Positions 8,455 through 18,096 are shown, counted from the first letter of the stretch. The stretch: 64,000 bases of DNA from Mycobacterium sp. ACS4331 (GCF_001667265.1 NZ_LZHW01000073.1:62001-126000), one strand, 5' to 3'. Program-made: numbers and translations. The notes: generated by a model not told the origin, from the letters alone.

Positions 8455-9282
8455 ATGACCGGTGCGCTGCTCAGAACGCGCCGGACCGTGTCGAATGTCG
8501 GTGCCATCCCGGCGCGTAGCGCCGCAACCACCGGCCGCGCGGTCCAGTTGTTCGTAAATGTAGTGCGTTACAGCATCATTGATTCCCTCACGATGCGTCT
8601 TCCGGTTCGCGAGATGCTGACTCAGGCGTGGGCGCTGCTCAAGGTCACCGCAGTTCCGGGCCTGCTGATGGCCATTCCGTTCGGCGCCATGGTCACGGTC
8701 GTGACATCAGGTCTGGTGAACCAGGTCGGGGCGACGTCGCTGCTCGGCGCGGCCAGCGGCGTCGGCGTCGTCCGACAGGGTGCACCGATCACCGCGGGAC
8801 TGCTCATGGGCGGGGCGGCAGCAGCGGCCATCGCGTCCGACTTCGGAGCCCGGGCGGTGCGGGAGGAACTCGAGGCGATGCGAGTGATGGGCGTCGACCC
8901 GGTCCGGCGTCTTGTCGTTCCCCGATTCCTGGGACTGCTGCTGCTTTCGCCCATGCTGTGCCTGTACATCATCGCGGCCGGCACCGGCGCCGCCTTCATC
9001 CTGGCGGTGACCGCCAGCGGGATGTCGCCGGGAAGCTTCTGGCAGTCGTTCGGGACGTTCGCCAAGGTGGCCGACATCTGGTTCGCCATCGGCAAATCCG
9101 TGGTGTTCGCCGCGATCGTGGCGATCGTGTCGTCGTTGCGCGGCATGGAGGCCAAGGGTGGTCCGCGCGGAGTGGCCGATGCCGTGAACTCCTCGGTGGT
9201 GCTCAACGTGGTGTGCATCGTGTTCGCCAACCTCGCGATCACCCAGGTGCAGACCATGTTCTTCCCCATGGAGGTGGCCTGA
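8455..9282 (+). CDS. yrbEA: YrbEA-type Mce transporter permease
   Basis: A MlaE/YrbE permease of 275 residues, one of two integral membrane subunits of an Mce lipid importer. Several hydrophobic segments and the conserved EELEAMRVMGVDPVRRLV loop (the EExDA-type coupling loop contacting the MceG ATPase) are visible. I choose ATG 8455 because it gives the usual family length; an in-frame GTG at 8359 would add 32 polar residues and lie almost on the operator. The gene ends in TGATG with yrbEB. This is the first gene of an mce operon whose class (mce1-8) I cannot assign from sequence alone. Confidence 0.9.
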   Translation: MTGALLRTRRTVSNVGAIPARSAATTGRAVQLFVNVVRYSIIDSLTMRLPVREMLTQAWALLKVTAVPGLLMAIPFGAMVTVVTSGLVNQVGATSLLGAASGVGVVRQGAPITAGLLMGGAAAAAIASDFGARAVREELEAMRVMGVDPVRRLVVPRFLGLLLLSPMLCLYIIAAGTGAAFILAVTASGMSPGSFWQSFGTFAKVADIWFAIGKSVVFAAIVAIVSSLRGMEAKGGPRGVADAVNSSVVLNVVCIVFANLAITQVQTMFFPMEVA

Positions 9283-10148
9283 TGCCACGCAGCGTCGCAA
9301 CACCTTCCAAGCACTACAGCGTTCGATGGACACGGCCGGATCTCTGGCGCATCGGTGACGCACTTCTGCTTCCCGGTCGGTGGGTGGTCTTCATCGCGCA
9401 GACTCTGCTGACGCTGCCGATCACCATGCGTCGGTACCGCCGCGAAACGTTGCAGCAGATGAACAGCCTTGCCTGGGGCCGTGGTTCGCTCATCGTCGAC
9501 GGTGGTGTGATCAGCGTGCTGCTGATCCTCGGAGTCGCGGTGGGTGCCTCACTGGCCGTGGAGGCCTTCGCGGTTCTCAACATCATCGGATTCGGCGCGC
9601 TGTCCGGGATTGTGGCCGGCGTGGGTGCGGTACGAGTGATCGCGCCATTGATCGGCGGCATCGCGTTCGCCTGTCAGATCGGGTGCCGGATGACCGCCGA
9701 GATCGGCTCGATGCGGATCTCCGATGAGATCGACGCGGTCGAATCGATGGGACTGCGGCCCATCCCGTACGTGGTCGGCACCCGGTTGATCGGCGGCCTG
9801 ATCTGCGTCATCCCAGGCTATCTGGTCACTCTGGTGCTCACGTTCTTCGTGATGGACACCGTGATCAGGGTCTTCCACGGTGTGCCCGGTGGCACCTACA
9901 ACCACTACTTCGTCGAATTCCTCACCCCGCAGGATCTGGCCTACTCGGTGATCAAGGTCTGCGTGTACTGCGTGGCCGCAACGGTGATCCACTGCTACTA
10001 CGGATATTTCGCCAGCGGTGGTCCGGTCGGTGTCGGCCTGGCCTCGGGCCGGGCCGTCCGCGCCAGCCTGGTCGCCATCATGGTCCTGGATTTCGCCACC
10101 ACCGTGATGCTGTGGGGCATCCGGCCCGAGTTCGTGTTCACGGGGTAG
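9282..10148 (+). CDS. yrbEB: YrbEB-type Mce transporter permease
   Basis: The second MlaE/YrbE permease, 288 residues. It has the ISDEIDAVESMGLRP coupling loop and multiple transmembrane segments, including hydrophobic runs around residues 30-50, 75-110 and 180-200. The ATG at 9282 overlaps the yrbEA stop. With YrbEA it should form the heterodimeric channel that moves lipid taken up by the Mce hexamer; energy normally comes from the unlinked MceG ATPase, which is not in this window. The mceA start codon follows the stop directly. Confidence 0.92.
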   Translation: MPRSVATPSKHYSVRWTRPDLWRIGDALLLPGRWVVFIAQTLLTLPITMRRYRRETLQQMNSLAWGRGSLIVDGGVISVLLILGVAVGASLAVEAFAVLNIIGFGALSGIVAGVGAVRVIAPLIGGIAFACQIGCRMTAEIGSMRISDEIDAVESMGLRPIPYVVGTRLIGGLICVIPGYLVTLVLTFFVMDTVIRVFHGVPGGTYNHYFVEFLTPQDLAYSVIKVCVYCVAATVIHCYYGYFASGGPVGVGLASGRAVRASLVAIMVLDFATTVMLWGIRPEFVFTG

Positions 10149-11225
10149 ATGCACATGACCCTGATACATGGTTCGGCGGACCGGGAACGGCGCACCCTGA
10201 AGCTCGCCGGCCTCGCCACGGTGGTGTGCGCGGCGGCGGCCCTGCTCCTGGTGGTCAACAATCCGTTCGCCGGCCGGCCGCCGGGCACCATCACCGTGAC
10301 GATCGATTCCCCGTACGTCGGACAGGGCGTCGCGCAGGGCACCGCGGTGGTCATGCACGGGGTGCCGGTCGGCGAGGTCACCAGAGTCACCAGTGTCGCC
10401 GGGGGCGGAGTGCGGCTCACCACCGACCTGCAGGCCCGCGCGGTCGCCGGCCTGACCGACACCATGGGCGTCGACTTCAGGCCGATCAACTACTTCGGCG
10501 TCACCGGGGTCAACCTACTGGCCGGGACTGGTGGCGCGGCGTTGCACGACGGAATGCGGGTCAGCACCGCCCCCCGCGGAAACTTCACGCTCCAGGCGCT
10601 GCTGTCCCAGCTCGGGGAGGTGTCCACCGGCGTGCTGACACCGCAGCTGGTCGATGTCGTCGAACGGGCCACCCGTTACACCGATGCGCTGAATCCCCTG
10701 ATCGAGACGGCCTTGATCGCAGCCAACTCGGTGGCCCAGGTGCAGACGGTGAGCACCGAGAGGCTGCTCGCCAACGCCACCGGCCTCAGCGTCGTGTTCC
10801 CGTCAACTGTCGAGTCAATGGTCAACGCGGGCAACAGCTTTCTGCACGACGATGCCAACTGGGAGGGGCGCAGCCACGCGGATTACACCGACGAGGAATG
10901 GGAGACGTTGTTCATTCCGACCCTGGAACTGGCCTCCGGCGGTCTGTTCGCCGACATCGGCAAGCTGGAATCCAGTCACATCCGTGATCTGCGGCCGGTG
11001 ACCGACATCGTCAAGGCGTTGACCGATGTGGTGCCGCCGTTGATTCGGCCCGAAGGGTTCGCCGAGACGATGACCGAACTGCGCACCCGGTTCGAGCGAC
11101 TGTACGAGGGCACCCCGGATCAGCGCGCCCTCCAGGTTCGGGTGGTGCTCGACGCCCTGCCGGGGGTCGCGGCCCCGCTGGGTGCGCTTGGCGGTCCCCA
11201 ACCGGCCACACCGGGGGGATCCTGA
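10149..11225 (+). CDS. mceA: MceA-position MCE family protein
   Basis: The first of six MCE proteins, 358 residues. It has one N-terminal membrane anchor (about 18-38) followed by an MCE domain (about 45-120, with TITVTIDSPYVGQG and the GVPVGEV signature) and a helical region reaching residue 330. MCE proteins form a hexameric hydrophobic tunnel across the periplasm. ATG 10149 abuts the yrbEB stop, and a second ATG at 10155 is possible. It lacks the long Gly/Ser/Pro tail of some MceA proteins. Confidence 0.88.
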   Translation: MHMTLIHGSADRERRTLKLAGLATVVCAAAALLLVVNNPFAGRPPGTITVTIDSPYVGQGVAQGTAVVMHGVPVGEVTRVTSVAGGGVRLTTDLQARAVAGLTDTMGVDFRPINYFGVTGVNLLAGTGGAALHDGMRVSTAPRGNFTLQALLSQLGEVSTGVLTPQLVDVVERATRYTDALNPLIETALIAANSVAQVQTVSTERLLANATGLSVVFPSTVESMVNAGNSFLHDDANWEGRSHADYTDEEWETLFIPTLELASGGLFADIGKLESSHIRDLRPVTDIVKALTDVVPPLIRPEGFAETMTELRTRFERLYEGTPDQRALQVRVVLDALPGVAAPLGALGGPQPATPGGS

Positions 11226-12274
11226 TGTCGGCGCTGGGCGCACTGTGGCGGCTGGTCATCGGTGCCGCCGTCGCGGTCGTGCTGTTCATCCTGATCGCCA
11301 ACGTGATTCGCCAGCCCATCGCAGCACCCGAGCTCTCCTACACCGCCGAGTTCACCGATGTCTCCGGCCTGCACACCGACGCCGACGTGCGCGTCCGCGG
11401 CGTCCGGGTGGGCAAGGTGCGCGCGGTCCGCCTCGAGCGCCGGGACGGCCACAGCTTCGCGGCCGTCGACTTCACCCTCGACAGGCAGTATGGAATCGTC
11501 CGCGCGAGCACCCTCGCCATCAGGTATCAGGCGCTGACCGGGGTGCGCTACGTCGACGTGGTCAACCCCGTGGAGGGATACGCGGAGAGCGATCTGGTCA
11601 CCCGGGTGCCCACCGACATGACCCAGCCGTCGTTCGACATCACCACGCTGTTCAACGGACTGCAGCCGGTGATCGCGACGCTGAGCCCGGAGGAGATCAA
11701 CACCTTCACCACCAACGCCGTCGCCTACCTCTCCGGTGACGGCAACGGTCTGGCCCCGATCCTCGAGAGCATCCACAAGCTGACCCGGTTCGTCGCCGAC
11801 CGCCAGCAGGTGATCGCCACCCTGATGCACAACCTGTCGGCCGTCGCCGACGGCATCGGTGGCAATTCCAAGGAACTGGTGCAGATCCTGGAATGGATCA
11901 ACCGCCCGCTCGACGGCGCGATGAACGCGATCGACGAGTTCCGCAAGTCTGAACTGTACGGACCCGAGTTCACCGACACCGTGATCAGGCTGATGACAAA
12001 TCTGGGTCTGCCACCGGTTTTCAACGCGGCATCGCGGTGGCGACTCGAGAAGGACGCGACCGGTGAGCCCGGTGAGGTGGAGCTGGCATTGGACCGCGCG
12101 TTCAGCAATCTCGACAACTACATCGACGCGTTCAAGCTGGTGCCCGTGGTGTGGGAGAACCTCCCCGAGCCGGAAGGCGATGCCCCGCTGCCCTGTTCGA
12201 ACGGGCGATTCGAACTGCCCGCACCGATGGACATCCTGGTCAACGGCCAGAAGGTGGTCCTGTGCAACCGATGA
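11225..12274 (+). CDS. mceB: MceB-position MCE family protein
   Basis: 349 residues with an N-terminal membrane segment (about 8-28) and an MCE domain at 38-115, including SYTAEFTDVSGLHTDADVRV and GVRVGKV, which is a clear match to the family. The long C-terminal helical part contains MHNLSAVADGIGGNSKELV, typical of the MceB tunnel helix. It starts at ATG 11225 on the last base of the mceA stop and ends in ATGA with mceC. It is an envelope subunit of the importer. Confidence 0.9.
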   Translation: MSALGALWRLVIGAAVAVVLFILIANVIRQPIAAPELSYTAEFTDVSGLHTDADVRVRGVRVGKVRAVRLERRDGHSFAAVDFTLDRQYGIVRASTLAIRYQALTGVRYVDVVNPVEGYAESDLVTRVPTDMTQPSFDITTLFNGLQPVIATLSPEEINTFTTNAVAYLSGDGNGLAPILESIHKLTRFVADRQQVIATLMHNLSAVADGIGGNSKELVQILEWINRPLDGAMNAIDEFRKSELYGPEFTDTVIRLMTNLGLPPVFNAASRWRLEKDATGEPGEVELALDRAFSNLDNYIDAFKLVPVVWENLPEPEGDAPLPCSNGRFELPAPMDILVNGQKVVLCNR

Positions 12275-13230
12275 AGCTGCTGCGGAACCAGACACTGTGG
12301 GGTGTCGGCGCCATGGCGTTCGCGACGGTGGTGGCACTCGTCGTGGCGATGCTCCACATCAGCCCGCCGGGGGAGAAGCTGGTCACCTTCTACACCGAGG
12401 ATTCGGCGTCGGTCCGCCCCGGTGATCAGGTCCGCATCGCCGGCATCACCGTCGGCAGAATCAAGGATCTGGCGCTGGAGCAGGATCAGGTGCGGGTGCG
12501 CGCGCGGGTCGACGACGGCGCGTTCGTCGGAGATCGGTCGCAGATCCAGGTCCGCATGCTCACCGTCGTCGGGGGTTACTACGTCGACCTCATCTCCCTC
12601 GGCGACGTCCCCCTGGGTGACAGGCCGATACCCCTGGAGCGGGTCACCATGCCCTACAACCTGATGCAGACACTGGCCGACTCGCGCAAGATCACCGAGA
12701 ACGTCGACGCCCACCCGGTCAACCAGTCACTGGATCAGCTGCAGAACGCGCTGCAGGGGGACAACATCGACGCGCTCTCGGCCATGATCGACGCCGGCAA
12801 CAGCATCATGGCCACCGTCGACAAGCAGCGCGGTCAGGTGTCGGCCATCCTGGCCCTGTCCGACGAGTACATCCTGGCGCTGAGCAACTTCGGCGACGGG
12901 CTGCGGGAACTGGTCCGCAAGGCGGCGATCGTCGAGCAGACCCTGGTGCTCTACGGCGAGCGGTTCGCCAGCTCGCTCAAGGGAATCGCCGATGTCTTCG
13001 ACGCGCTGGCCCCGGTCGGCCTGATGTATCAGAACAACCGCGACGACTTCCTGGAGAAGGTGCGCCACTACCAGGAGACGGCCCGCTACTGGGTGGAACG
13101 CAACGGCGCCGTCGTGCGGGGGCTGCGGCTGATCCGAAGGAAGATCGAACGGGTCCTCGATGCCGAGACCGCGCCACCGGAGTTTCTGGCCACCGATGTG
13201 TGCATGCCGATCCCCGGAGGTTCGTGCTGA
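12271..13230 (+). CDS. mceC: MceC-position MCE family protein
   Basis: 319 residues. There is a hydrophobic anchor at about 8-26, then an MCE domain with LVTFYTEDSASVRPGDQVRI and GITVGRI and a helical C-terminal half. I start at ATG 12271, which overlaps the mceB stop as ATGA; GTG 12262 three codons earlier is also possible. The unusually short C-terminus ends just after the helical region, without the proline-rich tail common in MceC proteins of other operons. Confidence 0.88.
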   Translation: MKLLRNQTLWGVGAMAFATVVALVVAMLHISPPGEKLVTFYTEDSASVRPGDQVRIAGITVGRIKDLALEQDQVRVRARVDDGAFVGDRSQIQVRMLTVVGGYYVDLISLGDVPLGDRPIPLERVTMPYNLMQTLADSRKITENVDAHPVNQSLDQLQNALQGDNIDALSAMIDAGNSIMATVDKQRGQVSAILALSDEYILALSNFGDGLRELVRKAAIVEQTLVLYGERFASSLKGIADVFDALAPVGLMYQNNRDDFLEKVRHYQETARYWVERNGAVVRGLRLIRRKIERVLDAETAPPEFLATDVCMPIPGGSC

Positions 13231-14336
13231 TGAGTGACACGATGCTGCACCGGGCCCGACGGGCGGTGGCCGTCGCGATCGTGGCCACGTCGGTGGCGGC
13301 ACTGGGCGGGTCATGCGCGAACCAGCCGGATGACGGGAGCCGGTCACGCGCCGAGTACTGCGCCATCCTGCCCGACAGCGTCGGTCTCTATGTCGGCAAT
13401 CCGGTCACCCAGATGGGTTATCCGATCGGTACGGTCAAGGCCATCACTCCCGGGATGCTGGATGTCCGAGTCGATTTCACTGTCACCGAGCGACGGCAAC
13501 TGCCTGCGGACGTCAGGGCGATCATCCGGTCGACGTCGATTCTGGCTGACCGATCGCTGGAACTGGTCGGCAACTACGCTGCCGGGGCGCAGCTGCGTTC
13601 GGACGAGTGCGTGCCGCGCAGCCGGACGGCTACGCCCAAGAGCCTGTCCGAAGTCATCGGCTCGGCGACCACATTCGTCAACACGCTCAACCCGAAGGAG
13701 TCGACGAACGTCGGTGATGTGGTGCGCGGCATCGACGCAGCGATACACGCCAACGGAGCCGGGGCGAACGCGCTGCTGACCACCACGTCGGCGGTGCTGG
13801 ACAATCCGGATCAGGCGATCGACGACATCGGATCGATCATCACCAACCTCGCGCAGCTGACCACGGTGCTCAAAGACATCCGTGGACCGCTGAAGGAGGT
13901 CATGTACGACGCGGTGCAGACCATGCCCTATGTCGATGAGGCCTCCGAAGGTGGTCGGCGGATCGTCGAAGGGGTGACTTGGGTGGCGCCGCTGGTGGAG
14001 GATCTGGAGGTCAATCTTGGGGAGGAGATCCAGTTCACCCTCGATGCGACCGGGGTCGCGGTGCGCAAGCTCAGCGAGCACGCCCCCAGAACCGCGAATC
14101 TGCTGAATCCCGTGCCGTGGTGGATCAACACGCTGGCCAACCATCTCAACAATCGGCCCATCACCAGTCTGCGCTACCGCCCGCCGCTGTACCGGGTACG
14201 TACGCCCGACGGCGTCCTGACGTGCAACATCATGAACGCGTCGATGCCCGGCAGCTGTGCCAACGTGCAGGGTCAACCGTACGCGGTCGACGTGGCGCTG
14301 CTGCAGTACGTGCTCACCGAGGCGGCGCGCGGATGA
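13230..14336 (+). CDS. mceD: MceD-position MCE family protein with lipobox-like N-terminus
   Basis: 368 residues. The MCE domain (about 45-125) shows YCAILPDSVGLYVGNPV and GYPIGTV, and the second half is helical. The N-terminus looks like a lipoprotein signal: basic residues, a hydrophobic stretch and ALGGSC at about 24-29, although Gly at -3 is not ideal for a lipobox. The MceE position normally carries the lipoprotein, so two in a row would be notable. The start at ATG 13230 has GGAGG 10 bases upstream. Confidence 0.86.
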   Translation: MSDTMLHRARRAVAVAIVATSVAALGGSCANQPDDGSRSRAEYCAILPDSVGLYVGNPVTQMGYPIGTVKAITPGMLDVRVDFTVTERRQLPADVRAIIRSTSILADRSLELVGNYAAGAQLRSDECVPRSRTATPKSLSEVIGSATTFVNTLNPKESTNVGDVVRGIDAAIHANGAGANALLTTTSAVLDNPDQAIDDIGSIITNLAQLTTVLKDIRGPLKEVMYDAVQTMPYVDEASEGGRRIVEGVTWVAPLVEDLEVNLGEEIQFTLDATGVAVRKLSEHAPRTANLLNPVPWWINTLANHLNNRPITSLRYRPPLYRVRTPDGVLTCNIMNASMPGSCANVQGQPYAVDVALLQYVLTEAARG

Positions 14337-15328
14337 GGAACCGTCTCCGGCTTGCGGCCGTGTTCGTGGTTTGCGCAGTCACCGTAACCGGCTGCGCCGC
14401 AATCAGTGTCGACAGGTTGCCGCAGCCGGGAGAGGCCTACCGCGGCGGCAACGATGTCGTCCTCGAATTCGCCAGCGTGCTGAATCTGCCGGACCGGGCC
14501 AAGGTGGTCATGGACGGTACGACGGTGGGCGTCATCACCGACGTGGCGCTGCGCGGTGACCGGGTCGACGTGACCGCCCGCATCGATCCCACCGTGCAGG
14601 TGCCGGGCGACATCCATGCCTCTCTGCAACAGGCGACGGTCCTCGGTGACATCTACGTCGCCCTCACCCGGCCTGAACCCGGCCGCCCGCCCGCACCGGC
14701 GCTCACCGTCGGGGGCAGGATCCCACTGGTGCAGACGGATTCACCTCCACAGGTCGAGGACACCATCGCCAGCCTGGCCACCTTCGTCACCAGCGGATCG
14801 ATCCAGCGGGTGCAGAACACGATCATCGGGATCAACCGGGTGACACCGGCCGGTGAACAGGCCCGCGCGATCGCGACCCGGGTGTCGGCCGACCTCACGG
14901 ACCTGTCCAACGGCATCGAGACGGTGGACCAGTGGCTCAACGGGGTTTCCGGCACCGTCGGCGTCCTGCACCAGCGCATTCCGACATTCCAGGACTGGTT
15001 CTCGGAGAAGGGGATGACCGGATTCGACCGGCTCACGGTGAACGCCGGCTATGTCGGCAAACTGTTGCCGTCGGTGGGCAGCATCTACGCCAACGGGTAC
15101 TGGCTGCTGCCGCTGCTGGAATCGGTGGCCGACGCCACCGGTGCGATGCAACGGGACAAGCAGGCCTTCGAAGCGGAGCTGCCGGCGTGGCGCAGGCTGT
15201 TCTACGAAGATTTCCTGCCGCAGGACAAGTACCCGGCGATGAACATCACCTCGATCGTCGGACCGGACGGACGTGAACTGTCCGGCAATGTCCAGGACGT
15301 GCTGCGGATCATCGGGGCCGCCCCATGA
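14333..15328 (+). CDS. mceE: MceE-position MCE lipoprotein (LprN type)
   Basis: 331 residues with a clear type II signal ending in VTVTGC (Cys about 20), then an MCE domain (YRGGNDVVLEFASVLNLPDRAKV and GTTVGVI) and a helical region. It is the expected lipid-anchored subunit of the Mce hexamer. It begins at ATG 14333 as ATGA on the mceD stop and ends as ATGA with mceF, so D, E and F are probably translated together. Confidence 0.9.
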   Translation: MRNRLRLAAVFVVCAVTVTGCAAISVDRLPQPGEAYRGGNDVVLEFASVLNLPDRAKVVMDGTTVGVITDVALRGDRVDVTARIDPTVQVPGDIHASLQQATVLGDIYVALTRPEPGRPPAPALTVGGRIPLVQTDSPPQVEDTIASLATFVTSGSIQRVQNTIIGINRVTPAGEQARAIATRVSADLTDLSNGIETVDQWLNGVSGTVGVLHQRIPTFQDWFSEKGMTGFDRLTVNAGYVGKLLPSVGSIYANGYWLLPLLESVADATGAMQRDKQAFEAELPAWRRLFYEDFLPQDKYPAMNITSIVGPDGRELSGNVQDVLRIIGAAP

Positions 15329-16278
15329 GAGTACGAGATCTGCTGTCATTCCTCGCCTTCGGGGTGATGGTCGCGTTCGGCCTCAGCTACATCGGTGGGC
15401 TCGGTGTGCGCGTCGGGCCTCCCGCGGAGCGCACAGACCTTTCGATGACGGTGGCCGACGTCAACGGTCTCGCCGTGAACTCCAAGGTGCTGCTGCGCGG
15501 CGTCCCGGTCGGCCGGGTCAGCCATATCGCCTCGACGCTCGACGGCGCCTCCGTCGAGTTCTACATCGACGATGACCTCCAGATCCCGGTCGACAGCGAT
15601 GTCCGCCTGGAGAATCTGTCGGCGCTCGGTGAGTCCTACATCAGCCTGGTGCCGCGATCAGTCGGTGGCCCGGCCCTGACCGACGGGCACCACATCCGGG
15701 CCGAGGAGGTGACACAGCCGCCGTCCATATCGGAACTGGCGACCAGCGTCGTGCGGGTCCTGGATCAGCTGGATGCCGGTGCCTTGGAACGCATTGTCGC
15801 CGAGGTCGACACGGCGCTGCCGGAGGCCGATTCGGTGCTGCCGAATCTGTCCCGCACCAGCAGGCTGCTGCGAAACACCGCCGCCGATATGAACGGCCGC
15901 GGCAGCGTGCTGCTGGAGAACTTCCAGACGCTGCTGGCCAACGCCGACTGGTTGGGTCCGGTGATGGCCAGCCTGAGCTTCCAGGTCAACAGCTACAGCC
16001 CGCACCTGCGGGAACTGTTCAGTACGTTTCCGCCGCTCATCGCCGTCGGTGCCCCAGAACCGCTGGTGAAGTTCAACGCGTTCCTGGCCCGGATCCAGAA
16101 GCTGCTGGACGATCACGGTGCCGACTTCGGGGTGATCGGTGACAACTTTCTTCCACACATCAAGGGCATCGCAGGTTCGCTGCTGAACTTCGACACCGGC
16201 CAGATGCTGGCCAACGTCTTGGCCAGCGTCCCGGCCGACGGCGCGGTCAACCTGCACGTCCAGGTGCCGGGTAACTAG
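15325..16278 (+). CDS. mceF: MceF-position MCE family protein
   Basis: 317 residues with a hydrophobic anchor at about 7-25 and an MCE domain (RTDLSMTVADVNGLAVNSKV and GVPVGRV) followed by the long helical part typical of MceF. It is the last of the six MCE subunits. It starts at ATG 15325 overlapping the mceE stop. A short gap with AGGAGAG leads into the Mce-associated membrane protein. Confidence 0.9.
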   Translation: MRVRDLLSFLAFGVMVAFGLSYIGGLGVRVGPPAERTDLSMTVADVNGLAVNSKVLLRGVPVGRVSHIASTLDGASVEFYIDDDLQIPVDSDVRLENLSALGESYISLVPRSVGGPALTDGHHIRAEEVTQPPSISELATSVVRVLDQLDAGALERIVAEVDTALPEADSVLPNLSRTSRLLRNTAADMNGRGSVLLENFQTLLANADWLGPVMASLSFQVNSYSPHLRELFSTFPPLIAVGAPEPLVKFNAFLARIQKLLDDHGADFGVIGDNFLPHIKGIAGSLLNFDTGQMLANVLASVPADGAVNLHVQVPGN

Positions 16279-16295
16279 AGATCAGGAGAGATGCG

Positions 16296-16922
16296 ATGAC
16301 GACAACCGAGAACACCGAGGTCGACGACCAGGATCTGGACGGCCCCGCCGCCACACCCGAGCCCGCCGCCGAGGATGCGCCGGATAAGGTGAAAAGCCCA
16401 CGGCAGGTGTCGATCTCGGTACGCAGTCTGGTCACTTCCCTGGTGATCGCCGCGCTGGTCTGTGGCCTGGTTGTGCTGGGCTGGCTGTACTTTGATGCGC
16501 AGCGCACTCTGGACGCCCAGGACCGCCGCCACCAGGACTACGCTCGTGCCGAGAACATCGCGTTGGACTATGCGGTGAACGCGGCGCAGATCAACTCAGG
16601 CGACCTGAACTCCTGGAAGACCAGGCTGGTGGCCGGAACCAGCCCGGAACTCACCGACAAGCTCACCATGGCCGGCCAAGAGATGGAACAGATTCTGGTT
16701 CCGCTGCAGTGGAATTCGACGGCCACTCCGCTGGCGGCGAAGGTGCGCTCCGACGATGGCGGGATCTACGTCGTCGACTGCTTCGTCAGCGTGCTCACCA
16801 AGACCGTGCAGGGCCCCGACCCATTGCAGTCCACCGCGACCTACAGCGTGACCATCGACAGTGGGCACGACTGGCAGATCAGCGATGTCGGCGGGATCGG
16901 GTCCGTGGTGGCACCGAAATGA
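16296..16922 (+). CDS. Mce-associated membrane protein (Mam type)
   Basis: 208 residues. An acidic, proline-rich cytoplasmic N-terminus (1-40) is followed by a single membrane helix (about 47-67) and an extracytoplasmic domain of about 140 residues. This is the topology of the proteins encoded after mceF in mycobacterial mce operons, which are thought to stabilise or assist the importer. AGGAGAG lies 6 bases before ATG 16296, and the end overlaps the next gene as ATGA. Confidence 0.85.
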   Translation: MTTTENTEVDDQDLDGPAATPEPAAEDAPDKVKSPRQVSISVRSLVTSLVIAALVCGLVVLGWLYFDAQRTLDAQDRRHQDYARAENIALDYAVNAAQINSGDLNSWKTRLVAGTSPELTDKLTMAGQEMEQILVPLQWNSTATPLAAKVRSDDGGIYVVDCFVSVLTKTVQGPDPLQSTATYSVTIDSGHDWQISDVGGIGSVVAPK

Positions 16923-17545
16923 CCGGGCTCACGCCGGTCCTGTCGGTCGCGGTGCTGACCGTGGCGATGATCGGGACCGCGCCGGTGTCGTCCGCCGACC
17001 CGCCCCCCGACGATGAACTCATTCGGCCACTGCCCGTGGTGGTTCCGACGGCCTCGGATTGGCAGCCGAAGTTCCCGTTTCCGTACGACCAGACGCGCGC
17101 CGAGGTCACCGAGGCGGACATCAACGCACAGCGGGAGATGTGCCAGTGGTACACGGCGCAGTATGAGACTCTGCGAAACCAGATAGACCGGGTGCAGTTC
17201 AATCGGATCACCCCGAACGGACCCGGTGTGATCTCGGGTTCCGGCAGCGACTGGGACTACAGCATCGGCGACATCCAGCAACAGGTGGATATCGTCACCG
17301 CCAACATCGACCAGTCTGTGGCCTTCCTCGCCCCCCGGGTGCAGGCGCTGACCCAGAGCCGAAACCATGTGGGAGACATTCACTTTCCGTTGTACGAGGG
17401 AGAGAGCTTCTACCTGCTCTGGCAGCACCTGGCCAACGTGGGAGCCGGAATCAGGGCCCACCAGCCCGCCTGGTTCACCGGCCCGTCGGTCCAGCGGGTC
17501 AAACGCTGGGGCAGCAGCATCGGCAGGTCACATGTGTGCGACTAG
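16919..17545 (+). CDS. Mce-associated secreted protein, function unknown
   Basis: 208 residues. A Sec signal peptide (1-26, ending SSADPPP) precedes a soluble domain with two Cys residues and a long helical segment (GDIQQQVDIVTANIDQSV). It starts at ATG 16919, overlapping the upstream stop as ATGA. Its place after the Mam-type gene suggests a periplasmic partner of the Mce system. I recognise no catalytic motif. Confidence 0.75.
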   Translation: MTGLTPVLSVAVLTVAMIGTAPVSSADPPPDDELIRPLPVVVPTASDWQPKFPFPYDQTRAEVTEADINAQREMCQWYTAQYETLRNQIDRVQFNRITPNGPGVISGSGSDWDYSIGDIQQQVDIVTANIDQSVAFLAPRVQALTQSRNHVGDIHFPLYEGESFYLLWQHLANVGAGIRAHQPAWFTGPSVQRVKRWGSSIGRSHVCD

Positions 17546-18053
17546 CCCAGACCGTACAGCCACCGAATCGATCGCCACACGGACCTGCGGTGTGCCGCTG
17601 GTCGCAGCCCTGCTCGCGGCCCTGGTGCTGGCCCCGCCGGTCGCGGCCGACCCGCCGTCCGAACTGCGGGAGGCCTTCGCCGCCGCGCGCGCCGGCACGT
17701 CATGCGAACCGCTGCGGTACGACCCGATCGTCGAACAGGCGGCTCGGGTCTTCAACCAGATGACCGACGACTACCTCAATCACGACGCGACCCGGGTGCA
17801 GAACAAGGACACCACCCCCGGATCCATCCCCGACCCGTTACCCGGGCTGAGGACCCTCGGTTATGGGGGGACGAAGGCGTACCTCGTACAGGGTGCGCAG
17901 CCGGATCAGGCGCGTGCGATCAAGGCCCTGCTGCTTCAAGGCCACGCCCTGAACAAGATCTCCGACTGCACGTACACCGATTTCGGTGTGGACCTTCGAT
18001 TCAACGCCAACTCGGGATACCACTTGGCGGCCGTGGTGCTGGCCACTCCATGA
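17532..18053 (+). CDS. Small secreted protein, CAP-like, Mce-linked
   Basis: 173 residues from ATG 17532, which overlaps the previous gene by 14 bases; the hydrophobic stretch at about 22-38 ending VAADPP looks like a signal peptide. The segment AARAGTSCEPLRYDPIVEQA recalls the start of CAP/SCP-like domains (residues packing before RxDP...A), and two Cys could form a disulfide. The classic CAP histidines are not evident, so this is only a resemblance. Exported protein of unknown role in the Mce operon. Confidence 0.68.
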   Translation: MCATSPDRTATESIATRTCGVPLVAALLAALVLAPPVAADPPSELREAFAAARAGTSCEPLRYDPIVEQAARVFNQMTDDYLNHDATRVQNKDTTPGSIPDPLPGLRTLGYGGTKAYLVQGAQPDQARAIKALLLQGHALNKISDCTYTDFGVDLRFNANSGYHLAAVVLATP

Positions 18054-18096
18054 CCGCGGATCCCGACACCCGGCCCACAATGACCCTGGGAGGCAC

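Noticed and set aside
11120..12337. Long - strand open frame opposite mceB
   Set aside because: Antisense to a well-supported MCE gene; Val/Asp/His/Gln-rich composition typical of high-GC shadow frames.
8455..16278. Assignment of the mce operon as mce4
   Set aside because: Although it lies in a steroid locus, M. tuberculosis mce4 is elsewhere (Rv3501c-Rv3494c), and the neighbours here (ddn, monooxygenase, tetR) do not match; the class is left open.
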